Part shown: positions 21,952-30,347 of the stretch, in pieces | Layout of the letters: every line of letters begins with the position of its first letter | Numbering within the stretch: position 1 is the first letter of the stretch | DNA from: Kribbella albertanoniae | GTDB lineage: Bacteria > Actinomycetota > Actinomycetes > Propionibacteriales > Kribbellaceae | NCBI RefSeq assembly: GCF_004348455.1 | Contig: NZ_SMKA01000061.1 | Span: 1-34,976, forward strand | Reading direction: 5' to 3' | DNA length: 34,976 bases | Made by a program: the position numbers and the translations under genes | The notes under the pieces: generated by a model | What the model was told of the DNA's origin: nothing | What the model saw: only the letters and a program-made list of their open reading frames with translations | Database searches by the model: none

Positions 21952-24258
21952 TCAGCCTGGCGGTGTTGTTCCGTGAGCCGCGTAGACCTCTTCGGCGAGC
22001 GCCAGTTGTTCCCGCCCCTCGGCGCTGCGGCCCAGAGCGAGGTAGGTGTGCCCGAGCCCGGTCCGGACGCGCGCCTCGCGGTGCCACAGCTCCCGGCTCA
22101 CCGCGATGTCCAAGCTCTCGAGGTAGACCGCCAACGCGTCCGTGTGCCGGCCGAGGTCACCATAGGCGGCGCCCAGCTCACACAACGCCTCGGCCAGAAC
22201 GCCCCACCTGTCTTGCTCGCGGATACCGTCGACCGCCGCCAGCAGCACCGGGATCGCGGCAGCCGCTTGCCCGCACTCCCGCAACGACGATCCGGCACTG
22301 ATGCGCATCCTGCACAGCACATTCACGTCGTCCTGCACGAGCGCGATCGCCCGCTCGAACGGCTCCAGCTGCCGCTCGGGCTCCCCGTTGCGTCCGTACA
22401 GCATGCCGAGCGTCAGCTGTGCCCACGCGCCGAGGTCGGCGGCCTCGGGTTCCCGTGCTATCAGCTCGAGCGCCTCATGGACAGACCGAAAGCCCTCCGG
22501 CGCGCGATCGGCCTGCTCGAGCATGTGGGCGAGGTTCACCAGCGAGCTGGTCAGGAACCGCGGCTGCCCGATCAACCGCGCCGCCTCCGTCGCCAGTGCC
22601 AACTGGTCCGCGGCCGCAGAGAAGTCGTCGAGTTCGCCGAGCGCCAGCCCCAGGTCGAAACGGACGAGTGCCGCGCTGACCGGGTCCGTCCGCAGCTCGA
22701 CCACCTCGGCGGCTGCCCGGTTCACGTCGCGCCACTCCAACCACCGCTGCCGAGCCGGTCCGAAGACGTTCATCCCGACGGCGATCCGGACGGCGAGCTG
22801 CCGATCCTCCGCAGTACCCCGGACTGCCCGCCGTACCAGCTCGACCAGCGTGGTCCGGTCGGCGTCCAGCCAATCGAGGACCTCCTCGAGCTCGGTCAGA
22901 TCACGTGCCTCCTCGGCCCAGGCAGCGTCCCGCCAGGCCGCGCTCATCGGCGCCTCGCCCGCCAACTCGTCCGCCCGCCAGAGCATCGCGAGGTAGCAGC
23001 GGAGCACCCGCTCCCCGACAAGCCGCTGGTCCTGAGTGCTCGCACCTTCACGACCCACAGCCCGGACCAGGTCGTGCAGCCGGTAGCGGTGCAGCGTCGG
23101 CGCCTCCAGCAGCTGTACGTCGACCAGTCGGTCGAGCAGCTCCTCCGTGTCGTCGAGCGTCCGTCCCAGCGCCGCGGCTGCGACCCGCAGCGGGAACTCG
23201 CCCGGGTCGAGCAGAGCCAGTACGCCGAACGCGTCCGCCGCATCCCGATCGGCTGCCACTGACCGCAGGTCGTCGATCGACAGCACGATCGACGCCCGGA
23301 CACCGGTCTCCCCATCGGCAAGCTCGCCGAGCCGGGTGCTCGCATCGGCCAGCCGGTCCGCGAGTTCCTGCAGGGGCCGACCGGCCGACAGCCGGGTGCC
23401 GGCGATGCGGAGCGCGAGTGGCAGGTTGCCGCAGGCATGGACGACAGTCAGCGCCGCCTCGGGTTCGGCCGCGACGAGAGCCGCGCCGATGACCTCGCCG
23501 AGCAGCTGCAGCGCCTCGTCGTCGGACAGCACATCGAGCCTCAGATGCAGCGCACCGGCCAGCTGGTCGAGCAGTCGGCGGCTGGTGATCACCGCGGCCG
23601 ATCCCGACGTACCGGGGATCAGTGGAGCGACCTGGTCCGCAGTGGCCGCGTCGTCGAGTACGACGAGGACCCGGCGACCCGCGATCGCGGTCCGATAGCG
23701 AGCTGTCGCCGCAGCGAGGTCGTCCGGGATCTCCTGCGCCGGTACGCCGAGGGTCCGGAGCAGGACAGCGATGGCCTGCAGCGGCGGGATCGGCTCGGAC
23801 TCGCCGCGCAGGTTCAGGTAGATGCGGCCGTCGGGGAACTCGTCCTCGACGAGGTGGCCGACGTGCACCGCGAGCGTGGTCTTACCGACTCCGCCCATCC
23901 CGGTCACCGCGGAGATCACGACACTCGTCGGGTGCGCAGGCTGACCGGTCCGCCGCAGGAGCTCGGTCAGCGTCCGCACCGGCTCGGTCCGGCCGACGAA
24001 GTCCGTGACACCGGCCGGCAGGCGGTCAGGGGTTTCGGTAGGGCGGCGAGCAGCTTGCTCGAGCAGATCCCGGTCGTCGTCGGCGAGCTGCAAGGCGTTG
24101 GCCAGGCTGCTCACGGTGAGCGCGCGGGGGTAGCGGCGCCGCCCGATCTCGAGCGTGCGGATCGCCTCCACGCTGAGCCCGGCGCGTTCGGCGAGCTGCT
24201 CCTGCGTGAGTCCGGCCTCGGCTCGGTACCGACGTAACAGTTCAGGTACGCCGCTCAC
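21952..24258 (-). CDS. XRE-HTH / NB-ARC / TPR regulator (STAND family)
   Basis: The start GTG 24258 overlaps the preceding gene's stop as GTGA, indicating translational coupling; the frame itself is open further upstream. Of 768 residues, 1-65 are an XRE-type HTH (YRAEAGLTQEQLAERAGLSVEAIRTLE). An NB-ARC ATPase follows: Walker A GMGGVGKTT near 120, Walker B RVLVVLDDA near 200, ITSRR sensor, and GNLPLALRIAG (GLPL motif) near 285. The remainder is helical tetratricopeptide-like repeats. Such STAND proteins switch by nucleotide-driven oligomerisation and act as transcriptional activators or, in other lineages, defence sensors. The XRE head favours DNA-binding control. TPR ligand unknown. Confidence 0.9.
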   Translation of the reverse strand: MSGVPELLRRYRAEAGLTQEQLAERAGLSVEAIRTLEIGRRRYPRALTVSSLANALQLADDDRDLLEQAARRPTETPDRLPAGVTDFVGRTEPVRTLTELLRRTGQPAHPTSVVISAVTGMGGVGKTTLAVHVGHLVEDEFPDGRIYLNLRGESEPIPPLQAIAVLLRTLGVPAQEIPDDLAAATARYRTAIAGRRVLVVLDDAATADQVAPLIPGTSGSAAVITSRRLLDQLAGALHLRLDVLSDDEALQLLGEVIGAALVAAEPEAALTVVHACGNLPLALRIAGTRLSAGRPLQELADRLADASTRLGELADGETGVRASIVLSIDDLRSVAADRDAADAFGVLALLDPGEFPLRVAAAALGRTLDDTEELLDRLVDVQLLEAPTLHRYRLHDLVRAVGREGASTQDQRLVGERVLRCYLAMLWRADELAGEAPMSAAWRDAAWAEEARDLTELEEVLDWLDADRTTLVELVRRAVRGTAEDRQLAVRIAVGMNVFGPARQRWLEWRDVNRAAAEVVELRTDPVSAALVRFDLGLALGELDDFSAAADQLALATEAARLIGQPRFLTSSLVNLAHMLEQADRAPEGFRSVHEALELIAREPEAADLGAWAQLTLGMLYGRNGEPERQLEPFERAIALVQDDVNVLCRMRISAGSSLRECGQAAAAIPVLLAAVDGIREQDRWGVLAEALCELGAAYGDLGRHTDALAVYLESLDIAVSRELWHREARVRTGLGHTYLALGRSAEGREQLALAEEVYAAHGTTPPG

Positions 24259-25055
24259 GTCGTACTCGCCGCTCGGCCGGCCAGGAGCCAGCCGTGCAGA
24301 TCCGCGGGTGACCACGACGGCCGACCGACCATCCGCACGGCCGCTCGCCGCAAGGCGGTCGGCATCCCACCGCACAACTCGACGACCGCGAGAGTCGACG
24401 CCAGGTCCTGCTGCCATCGATCGGGGCCCGCGATCCGGTGCAGCAGCCGCACCGCGTCCGGGGCCGGGAGACCGCCAAGCTCAACACAGTTCGCCGTCAC
24501 CTGGGGAAGCGGCTGCCTGCTGGTGACCACGACCGTCCCTTTCGTTGCCCTAGGCACCTGTTCTGGGGATTCGACGTTGTCGAGTACGACGAGCCCACCC
24601 TCGGGGATCCGGATCGAAGCCGCCGTACAGGGGTGGTTGACGAAGATCTCGCCGGCCGGAAACGTGACCCGCCGCGCCGCGTGAACCGCCAAGGCGGTCT
24701 TGCCCGAGCCGGCTGGCCCACTGATCACGATCGTTCCGGGCGCGGCCAGGAGCCCGACCAACCGCCGTACCTCATCGACGCGGCCGGTGAAGTCCTGAAC
24801 ATCCGCCGGGAGTTCGTGGGGCACAGCTTCCCGGTTCGGTCCCGCCGCCGCAACGAACCCGGCTCGCTCCGCTCCGGTCAGGCCGAGCGCGTCGGCCAGC
24901 GACTGCAGCGTGTCCTCGCGCGGAGACTTCCGCCGGCCGGATTCGAGACTCCTGATGGTCTCGAAACCCACCCCGGACCGCTCGGCCAGGCCCGCCTGCG
25001 TCAGCTGGGCCGCGCCGCGGAACCGGCGCAGCAACTCACCGAACGAGGAATCCAC
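24255..25055 (-). CDS. XRE-HTH protein with short P-loop NTPase domain
   Basis: From GTG 25055 the 266-residue protein has an XRE HTH (residues 5-62: LLRRFRGAAQLTQAGLAERSGVGFETIRSLESGRRKSP) and then a compact NB-ARC-like ATPase: Walker A SGPAGSGKT (112-120), Walker B GGLVVLDN (153-160), VVVTSRQ sensor, and CGGMPTALRRA at the GLPL position. It stops there, with no sensor or TPR repeats. It is essentially a shortened paralogue of the next gene, with which it overlaps by four bases (GTGA). The pair probably forms a complex (inference). Truncation is clean and the frame intact, so I regard it as functional. Confidence 0.88.
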   Translation of the reverse strand: MDSSFGELLRRFRGAAQLTQAGLAERSGVGFETIRSLESGRRKSPREDTLQSLADALGLTGAERAGFVAAAGPNREAVPHELPADVQDFTGRVDEVRRLVGLLAAPGTIVISGPAGSGKTALAVHAARRVTFPAGEIFVNHPCTAASIRIPEGGLVVLDNVESPEQVPRATKGTVVVTSRQPLPQVTANCVELGGLPAPDAVRLLHRIAGPDRWQQDLASTLAVVELCGGMPTALRRAAVRMVGRPSWSPADLHGWLLAGRAASTT

Positions 25056-25114
25056 TGGTACCGCCCCCGATCCGTTGCCCGAAGGGGCACCGGAATGCTA
25101 CCGGGAGTGACGGG

Positions 25115-26041
25115 TCAGCCGGCGAGGGCCTGTACGACGCGGCTCGGCGAGGGCTTGCCGAGTTGTCCGGCCATCCAGACGCTGGTCTCGACGAGCTTGG
25201 GCAGGTCGACGCCGGTGCTGATGCCGAGACCGTTGAGCTGCCACAGCAGATCCTCGGTGGCGAGGTTGCCGGTGGCGGATTCGGCGTACGGGCAACCGCC
25301 GAGGCCACCGGCCGAACTGTCGACCGTGGTGACGCCTTCGCGGAGGGCCGTCAGAGTGTTGGCCAGTGCTTGGCCGTAGGTGTCGTGGAAGTGGACGGCG
25401 AGCTTGTCGGTGCCGACACCGGCCTTGCTGAAGGCCGAGATCAGGGCGGTGACGTGGCCCGGGGTCGCGACGCCGATCGTGTCGCCGAGGGAGAGCTCGT
25501 GGCAGCCGAGATCGACCAGCCGGGCGCCGACCGTCACGACCTGGTCGATCGGTACGTCGCCCTCCCACGGATCGCCGTAACACATCGACACGTAGCCGCG
25601 GACGGTCAATCCCGCGGCCAGCGCCCGCTCGACGGTCGGAGTGAACATCGCGAACTGTTCGTCGACCGTCGAATTCAGGTTCTTCGCCGCGAAGGTCTCG
25701 GTGGCACTGGCGAAGATCGCGATCTCGCGCACCCCAGCCGCGAGGGCACGGTCCAGGCCGCGCTCGTTCGGCACCAGGACCGGCGCGCGGACGTCGTCGG
25801 GCAGATCGAGCTGATCGAGCAGCTCGGTCGCGTCGGCGAGCTGAGGGACCCACTTCGGGGACACGAAACTGGTCGTCTCCACGGTCCGCAGACCGGCCTC
25901 GATCAGCCGGCGGATGAACTCCGCCTTGACCTTGACGTCGACGATCGCGGACTCGTTCTGCAGTCCGTCCCGCGGGCCGACCTCGTAGATCGTGACCTGA
26001 TTGGGCAGTCCCTCGGCCTGCACCAGCTGCGGTGTCCGCAT
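25115..26041 (-). CDS. Hydroxymethylglutaryl-CoA lyase
   Basis: The 308-residue TIM-barrel enzyme cleaves HMG-CoA to acetoacetate and acetyl-CoA, the last step of leucine breakdown. VGPRDGLQNE carries the metal-binding Asp and the catalytic Arg, SFVSPKWVPQLADA and HFHDTYGQALAN the metal ligands, and GGLGGCPYA the catalytic Cys of the HMGL signature. ATG 26041 is preceded by the near-perfect GGAGGTGAG. No other leucine-pathway gene lies in the window. Homocitrate-synthase-like aldolases share the barrel, but the Cys signature supports HMG-CoA lyase. Confidence 0.93.
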   Translation of the reverse strand: MRTPQLVQAEGLPNQVTIYEVGPRDGLQNESAIVDVKVKAEFIRRLIEAGLRTVETTSFVSPKWVPQLADATELLDQLDLPDDVRAPVLVPNERGLDRALAAGVREIAIFASATETFAAKNLNSTVDEQFAMFTPTVERALAAGLTVRGYVSMCYGDPWEGDVPIDQVVTVGARLVDLGCHELSLGDTIGVATPGHVTALISAFSKAGVGTDKLAVHFHDTYGQALANTLTALREGVTTVDSSAGGLGGCPYAESATGNLATEDLLWQLNGLGISTGVDLPKLVETSVWMAGQLGKPSPSRVVQALAG

Positions 26042-26080
26042 CTCACCTCCACGTGGGTGGGTTCTCCACCACAATGGCTC

Positions 26081-26235
26081 ATGATGACAACTCTGTCCGA
26101 CATTCTGCGCGGCGTCGAAGGCGGCGTCTTCCCAGATCCCGATCCGGGCGTGACGGTTGTCTCAGCACCGTCCGCCCGGAAGACCTCGTCGCGCAGGCCG
26201 CCGCGGCCTTGGTCCCTGCTGATTCTTCTAGTGAC
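26081..26235 (+). pseudogene. N-terminal remnant of a GNAT acetyltransferase
   Basis: ATG 26081/26084 begins MTTLSDILRGVEGGVFPDPDPGVTVVSAPSAR, which matches my recollection of the N-terminus of a large actinobacterial GNAT family. After about 32 codons the frame becomes low-complexity (KTSSRRPPRPWS), while another frame briefly reads VRPEDLVAQAAAALVP. The acetyl-CoA binding part is absent. It is divergent from HMG-CoA lyase and ends at the 3' end of the glycosidase gene. I interpret it as a gene reduced by a large internal deletion and a frameshift. Confidence 0.55.
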
Positions 26236-28381
26236 AGGGCTCGACGGAGCGGCCGGCGGAAGCGATGGCGGTGACGTTGGTGAGCGTGGTCGGTAGGGCG
26301 ATTCGGGGAGTCAGCGTGCCGTCTGCACGGCGGCGCCGGGTGTAGACCTGACCGGCGGAGGTCGCCGTGATCTGCAGCTCGCCGCCGACCGAGGATGCCG
26401 CGACCTGATCGGCCTGGTCACCGGTCTGGGTCGGCCATTGCCAACTGCCGTCGGTGTGCTGGATCGCGTAGTACAGCTGGCCGCCCGCAGCGATCACCAC
26501 CATCATCTCGTCGCCGACCACGGTGACGGCCACCGAGGTGATACCTGCCATCGTGACGAACAGGTTCCGCGAACTCCAGGTGCCGTTGCCATGCCGCACC
26601 CGGTGGTAGATCCGCCCGGACCCTTCGACCTGGATCAAATGGAAGGTGCCGTGGAACTCGGTGGCGGCCACCAGGTTCGCGGCGTCGCCGAGCCGGTTCG
26701 GGCCGTCCCAGCGGCCGTCCGGGAACTGCATCAAGTGGTGGACGACCCCGCCCGCGGCGAACGCCACCTGCAGGCAGCCGAGCGTCACCGCGGCCGTCAT
26801 CGACGACACGCCTCGGAGCTCGCCGAACAGGTTCCGGGTGCTCCAACTGCCGTCCACGGCTCGCGCCCGGTGGTAGATCGCGTCGCCGGTCATCTCCATC
26901 ACGTTCAACCCACCGCTGAACTCGGATGCGGCCACCAGCCGGGCCGGGCCACCCAGCGGGTTCGGGCCGGCCCAGCTGTCGTCAGCCTGCTGGATCCCGT
27001 GGTGCACGGCGCTGTCCGAGGCCAGAATGAGTTGCACCTGCGGATCGAGCGCCGTACCGGGCGCATCCAGCCGGTAGAGCGCAGCCGCGCCGGGGGCAAG
27101 CGAGACCGTGAGTGACGCCGAGCTCGGCTGGGCCGTGTAGGTCCTGGTCGCCGGGTCGAATCGCGAGATGCCGGTCACCGTCGCGGTATTGACGTTCACG
27201 GTCGCCTGCGCGGCCGCCGTGTGGGACCAGTTCGCCACCAGCAACCACCTGGTCAGCGGCTTGCGATCCTTACTACGGAAGGTGCCGAGGACGACCGGAT
27301 TGCCGGAGGTACCGGTCACGAACGCGTCCGGGGTGAACGGCTGGGTGGCGGGCGGGCGCGATCCGTTCGCGTGCACGACCCGCTCCGACACAAGCGGCTT
27401 CAGCTCGGCACCGGCGGGAGCTAGCCAGCTGGCGTGCAGCGCCTTGGCGGCGTCGTAGAGCGGAGACCGGTTGCCTTCGTAGTCGATCAGCGCGGGGCCG
27501 TAGTTCGAGGGCGTCCCCGGCGGCTCCGGTGACCAGTAGCAGAAGTACTGGATGCCCTTACAGCCGTACGCCAGACTGAGGTTGACCTGCCACGCAAGGT
27601 CCGCGGCCGTCGGCGTCCGATAGTGGATATGCTTGACCGACAGGATGTAGATCCAGGTCGGAACGCCGGCGCCCAGGCCGGCCGCCCGGAACTCCTGCCA
27701 CTCGGCGCAGTAGCCGGCGGAGTTGGAGCCGTCAGCCAGCAACGGATAGCGGTCGTACGACAGCATTTGCGGCTTGACGGTGCTGGCGAACTGGTGAATG
27801 TAGTTTCGCCAGCCTCCCGGCACGCCGTCGGGGAACAGGTTGATGTTCAGGAGCAGGTTCGGGGCCGCTGCACGTAGTGCGGCCGAACCAGCTGCGAACC
27901 GCGGGAGCTCATCCGGGTGCGGCTCGTCGGTCAGCCGGAAGCCGGCGAACGACGGATGCCGGGTGTATTCGTTGCGCAGTTCCAAGGCCTTCTCGGGCCA
28001 GTTGACGACTACTGCCTTCAGCCCGACCTGGTCGGTGAAACCCAATGTGGTGTGGTTCTTCGCCACCTCCGCGTCGGCATCGCTCGCGCCGACGAAGGTC
28101 CAGTTGAATCCGCTGTCCTTCATCTCCTGGAAGCGCTCCAGGAGATTGAACCTGTCTTGCATCGACGGCGGCCAGAACGCGCCGATCGGGAACTCCGGCC
28201 CGGACAGAATCGGCCACTGCAAGCAGGCGTCGGCGGGAGCGGCAGCTGCAGCGGCCTGAGTGGTCTGGGCAGCCGCCGTACTGGCGGGCAGGAAGGGCAC
28301 GACACCCGCCGCAGCGGCCAGCTGCAGGAGCCTGCGGCGGTCGATCGTCGGCGTGTGTGATGCGCTGGACTCATCTGTCAT
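26228..28381 (-). CDS. Tat-exported glycosidase-like protein with C-terminal propeller lectin
   Basis: ATG 28381 has GAGGAG six bases upstream. DRRRLLQLAAAAGVVPFLPASTAAA is a twin-arginine signal. Residues about 45-350 look like a TIM-barrel glycoside hydrolase: FPIGAFWPPS, AGFRLTDEPHP (candidate acid/base Glu), LSYDRYPL and KGIQYFCYW (aromatic subsite). A short beta-domain follows. The last ~270 residues repeat a ~48-residue unit containing H/Y-x-x-Q/R-x-x-DGSW (QQADDSWAGPN, RAVDGSWSTRN, FPDGRWDGPN, HGNGTWSSRN, HTDGSWQWP), as in PLL-type propeller lectins that bind fucose-like sugars. It would act outside the cell on a plant or microbial polysaccharide (inference). The exact hydrolase family is unknown. 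Confidence 0.85.
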   Translation of the reverse strand: MTDESSASHTPTIDRRRLLQLAAAAGVVPFLPASTAAAQTTQAAAAAAPADACLQWPILSGPEFPIGAFWPPSMQDRFNLLERFQEMKDSGFNWTFVGASDADAEVAKNHTTLGFTDQVGLKAVVVNWPEKALELRNEYTRHPSFAGFRLTDEPHPDELPRFAAGSAALRAAAPNLLLNINLFPDGVPGGWRNYIHQFASTVKPQMLSYDRYPLLADGSNSAGYCAEWQEFRAAGLGAGVPTWIYILSVKHIHYRTPTAADLAWQVNLSLAYGCKGIQYFCYWSPEPPGTPSNYGPALIDYEGNRSPLYDAAKALHASWLAPAGAELKPLVSERVVHANGSRPPATQPFTPDAFVTGTSGNPVVLGTFRSKDRKPLTRWLLVANWSHTAAAQATVNVNTATVTGISRFDPATRTYTAQPSSASLTVSLAPGAAALYRLDAPGTALDPQVQLILASDSAVHHGIQQADDSWAGPNPLGGPARLVAASEFSGGLNVMEMTGDAIYHRARAVDGSWSTRNLFGELRGVSSMTAAVTLGCLQVAFAAGGVVHHLMQFPDGRWDGPNRLGDAANLVAATEFHGTFHLIQVEGSGRIYHRVRHGNGTWSSRNLFVTMAGITSVAVTVVGDEMMVVIAAGGQLYYAIQHTDGSWQWPTQTGDQADQVAASSVGGELQITATSAGQVYTRRRRADGTLTPRIALPTTLTNVTAIASAGRSVEPCH

Positions 28382-28505
28382 GGCAGCTCCTCATCCGGAC
28401 TTCGGGGCGATGGAAGTCGAGCACGGACGGCGCGGGCAGGCCAGCAATGAAATCCCTGTCGAAGAGCGCTAATACAGTCGAAGGACGGCGAGCTTGGAGG
28501 GAATT

Positions 28506-29480
28506 GTGGACACGCCCACTTCGGCGCAGATCGCCCGCACCTTCGGCCTCGGCACGGCCGGGGGCGACCTCGTTCACATCCGGCGCGGCGATTCCGATGC
28601 CTGGCGTCTGAGGACTTCCGGTGGGAGCTATTTCGTCAAGGGGTACCTGGAGGACTCGAGCGAGCAACTGACGCTGGCGATGGCATTCGAGCGCCGGGCA
28701 CTAGCGGCGGGCGTCGACATGCCGTCGCCGATCATGCCCGTCGATCCGGTCCTCGGTTGGGCGATTCGCCTTGCTGGTCAGTGGTTTCGGGCCTACCGAT
28801 GGATCGAGCACGACATGACTCAGGCCGCCGTCGACATCGCGCCCTGGCTTGGCCGGACGATGCTGCGCGTCCATCAGGTGGAGCCGATGGGCCACGTCGG
28901 TCTGCCTGAGTGGTGGCGGTCGGCGGTCCCGCAACCTGAGGTCTGGGAGGGTTGGCTCGCGACGGCTCGGGAGCGTGACGTCGCGTGGGCGGGGCTGCTG
29001 GGGGACTGCCTGCCGGCGATCCTCGCGGTCGGCGAACGCATCGCCGGGCTTTCGGAGGTTGCCGCGGACGTTGTGCGCACTCACGGCGATTTCAAGGACC
29101 ACAACATCGTCAGGTCTGCGGCTGGCCCTGTACTGGTCGACTGGGACAGCGTTCGGACCGACAGCGCTGCGCTTGAGGCGGGACGATCGGCGTACCTGTT
29201 CGGAGGCGGGGAGCCCTTACAGATCAGGAGAATTCTTGCTGCGTACGTCGCTGCCGGCGGCGAACTCGACTGGGCCGGACCCGACCTGTTCCTCGGCGTC
29301 GCCCGACATCACGTCCAGGTTCTGGCTGAGCAGATCCGGGTGTCGCTTGGGGAGGCTGCCCCCGCTCGCTGGATGGGCGATCGCACGACGATCGAGACCG
29401 CCATTGGTACGCGCCTCCGCGACCTTCCCGGCACGCTCGAGCGCCTGCGTTATCTGGCTCGTGAGACTTCCAGCGAATAG
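28506..29480 (+). CDS. APH-family kinase (aminoglycoside phosphotransferase fold)
   Basis: GTG 28506 lies four to five bases after GGAGGG and is preferred over the TTG at 28494, which sits within that site. The 324-residue protein kinase-like fold includes SYFVKGYLEDSSEQL (lysine for ATP), the Brenner motif HGDFKDHNIV near residue 193 with the catalytic Asp, and VLVDWDSV near 212 (the DFG-like metal Asp). Such proteins phosphorylate antibiotics, homoserine, methylthioribose or choline-like molecules; the substrate here cannot be deduced. The dehalogenase gene starts ten bases after its stop, suggesting one transcript. Confidence 0.85.
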   Translation: MDTPTSAQIARTFGLGTAGGDLVHIRRGDSDAWRLRTSGGSYFVKGYLEDSSEQLTLAMAFERRALAAGVDMPSPIMPVDPVLGWAIRLAGQWFRAYRWIEHDMTQAAVDIAPWLGRTMLRVHQVEPMGHVGLPEWWRSAVPQPEVWEGWLATARERDVAWAGLLGDCLPAILAVGERIAGLSEVAADVVRTHGDFKDHNIVRSAAGPVLVDWDSVRTDSAALEAGRSAYLFGGGEPLQIRRILAAYVAAGGELDWAGPDLFLGVARHHVQVLAEQIRVSLGEAAPARWMGDRTTIETAIGTRLRDLPGTLERLRYLARETSSE

Positions 29481-29489
29481 GGTTCGAGC

Positions 29490-30347
29490 GTGAGGTCTGC
29501 CACGGTAGAGGTGCAGGGAAGCTGGCTGCAGTACGTCGAGGTGGGCGCCGGTGATCCGGTGCTGTTCCTGCACGGCAACCCCACTTCGTCGTACCTGTGG
29601 CGAAACGTCATCGGTGCGGTGGCGCGAGCGGGCCGGCGGTGCATCGCCCTCGACCTGATCGGCATGGGCGGTTCAGGCAAGCCCACCCTCGACTACCGGC
29701 TCGTCGACCATCTGGGTTTCGTCGAGGCCTTCGTCGAAGCATTGGAGCTGTCCGACCTCACTCTGGTCGGGCACGACTGGGGCGCCGTGATCGCCTTGGA
29801 CCACGCGCGACGCTTCCGCGATCGGGTTCGAGGGGTCGCGTTCATGGAAGGCCACCTGCGCCCCATCGCCCGGTGGAGCGACATGGACGAAGGCAGCCGG
29901 GGACTCTTCCAGAGAGTGCGGACGCCGGGTGTCGGTGAGCAGTTGATCATCCAGGAGAACTTCTTCGTCGAGGAAGTTCTGCCTGCTGGGATCCTCCGCA
30001 CGCTGAGCCAGGAGGAGCTGGACGCCTACCGAGCGCCGTACCGCGATCCTGCCGCTCGGCTTCCGGTCTGGCGGTGGCCACAAGAGATCCCGATCGAGGG
30101 CGCACCCGCCGACGTGGCAGCGATCGTTACCGCCAACCAGGCCGTGCTGGCCGACCCGGACCTACCGAAGCTCCTGCTCCATGCGAATCCTGGCGCGGTG
30201 ATCGGGCCCGCCGAGGTCGCCTGGTGCCGTGAGCACGGACAAGCGCTAACCATCGTCGACCTCGGACCAGGCACGCACTTCCTCCCCGAGGACCGCCCAA
30301 CCGAGATCGCCACAGCACTCAACAACTGGCTCAGCCGTTGGGGTTGA
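29490..30347 (+). CDS. Haloalkane dehalogenase (alpha/beta hydrolase)
   Basis: The 285-residue enzyme hydrolyses carbon-halogen bonds. HGNPTSSYLWRN gives the halide-binding Asn, GHDWGAVIAL the nucleophile Asp (about residue 96) and halide-binding Trp, AFMEGHLRP the catalytic Glu (about 120), and GPGTHFLPED the catalytic His (about 263). The layout FME...RP...FQRVRTPGVGEQLIIQENFF matches the DhaA/LinB (HLD-II) subfamily. GTG 29490 starts ten bases after the kinase gene. Its 3' end overlaps the convergent NPP1 gene by 17 bp. A decayed copy of its 3' quarter lies beyond NPP1. Confidence 0.93.
   Translation: MRSATVEVQGSWLQYVEVGAGDPVLFLHGNPTSSYLWRNVIGAVARAGRRCIALDLIGMGGSGKPTLDYRLVDHLGFVEAFVEALELSDLTLVGHDWGAVIALDHARRFRDRVRGVAFMEGHLRPIARWSDMDEGSRGLFQRVRTPGVGEQLIIQENFFVEEVLPAGILRTLSQEELDAYRAPYRDPAARLPVWRWPQEIPIEGAPADVAAIVTANQAVLADPDLPKLLLHANPGAVIGPAEVAWCREHGQALTIVDLGPGTHFLPEDRPTEIATALNNWLSRWG

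Noticed and set aside
24258..24417. Upstream extension of the STAND regulator to 821 residues
   Set aside because: The extra N-terminus is low-complexity and overlaps the coding end of the preceding gene; the GTGA overlap and HTH position favour GTG 24258.
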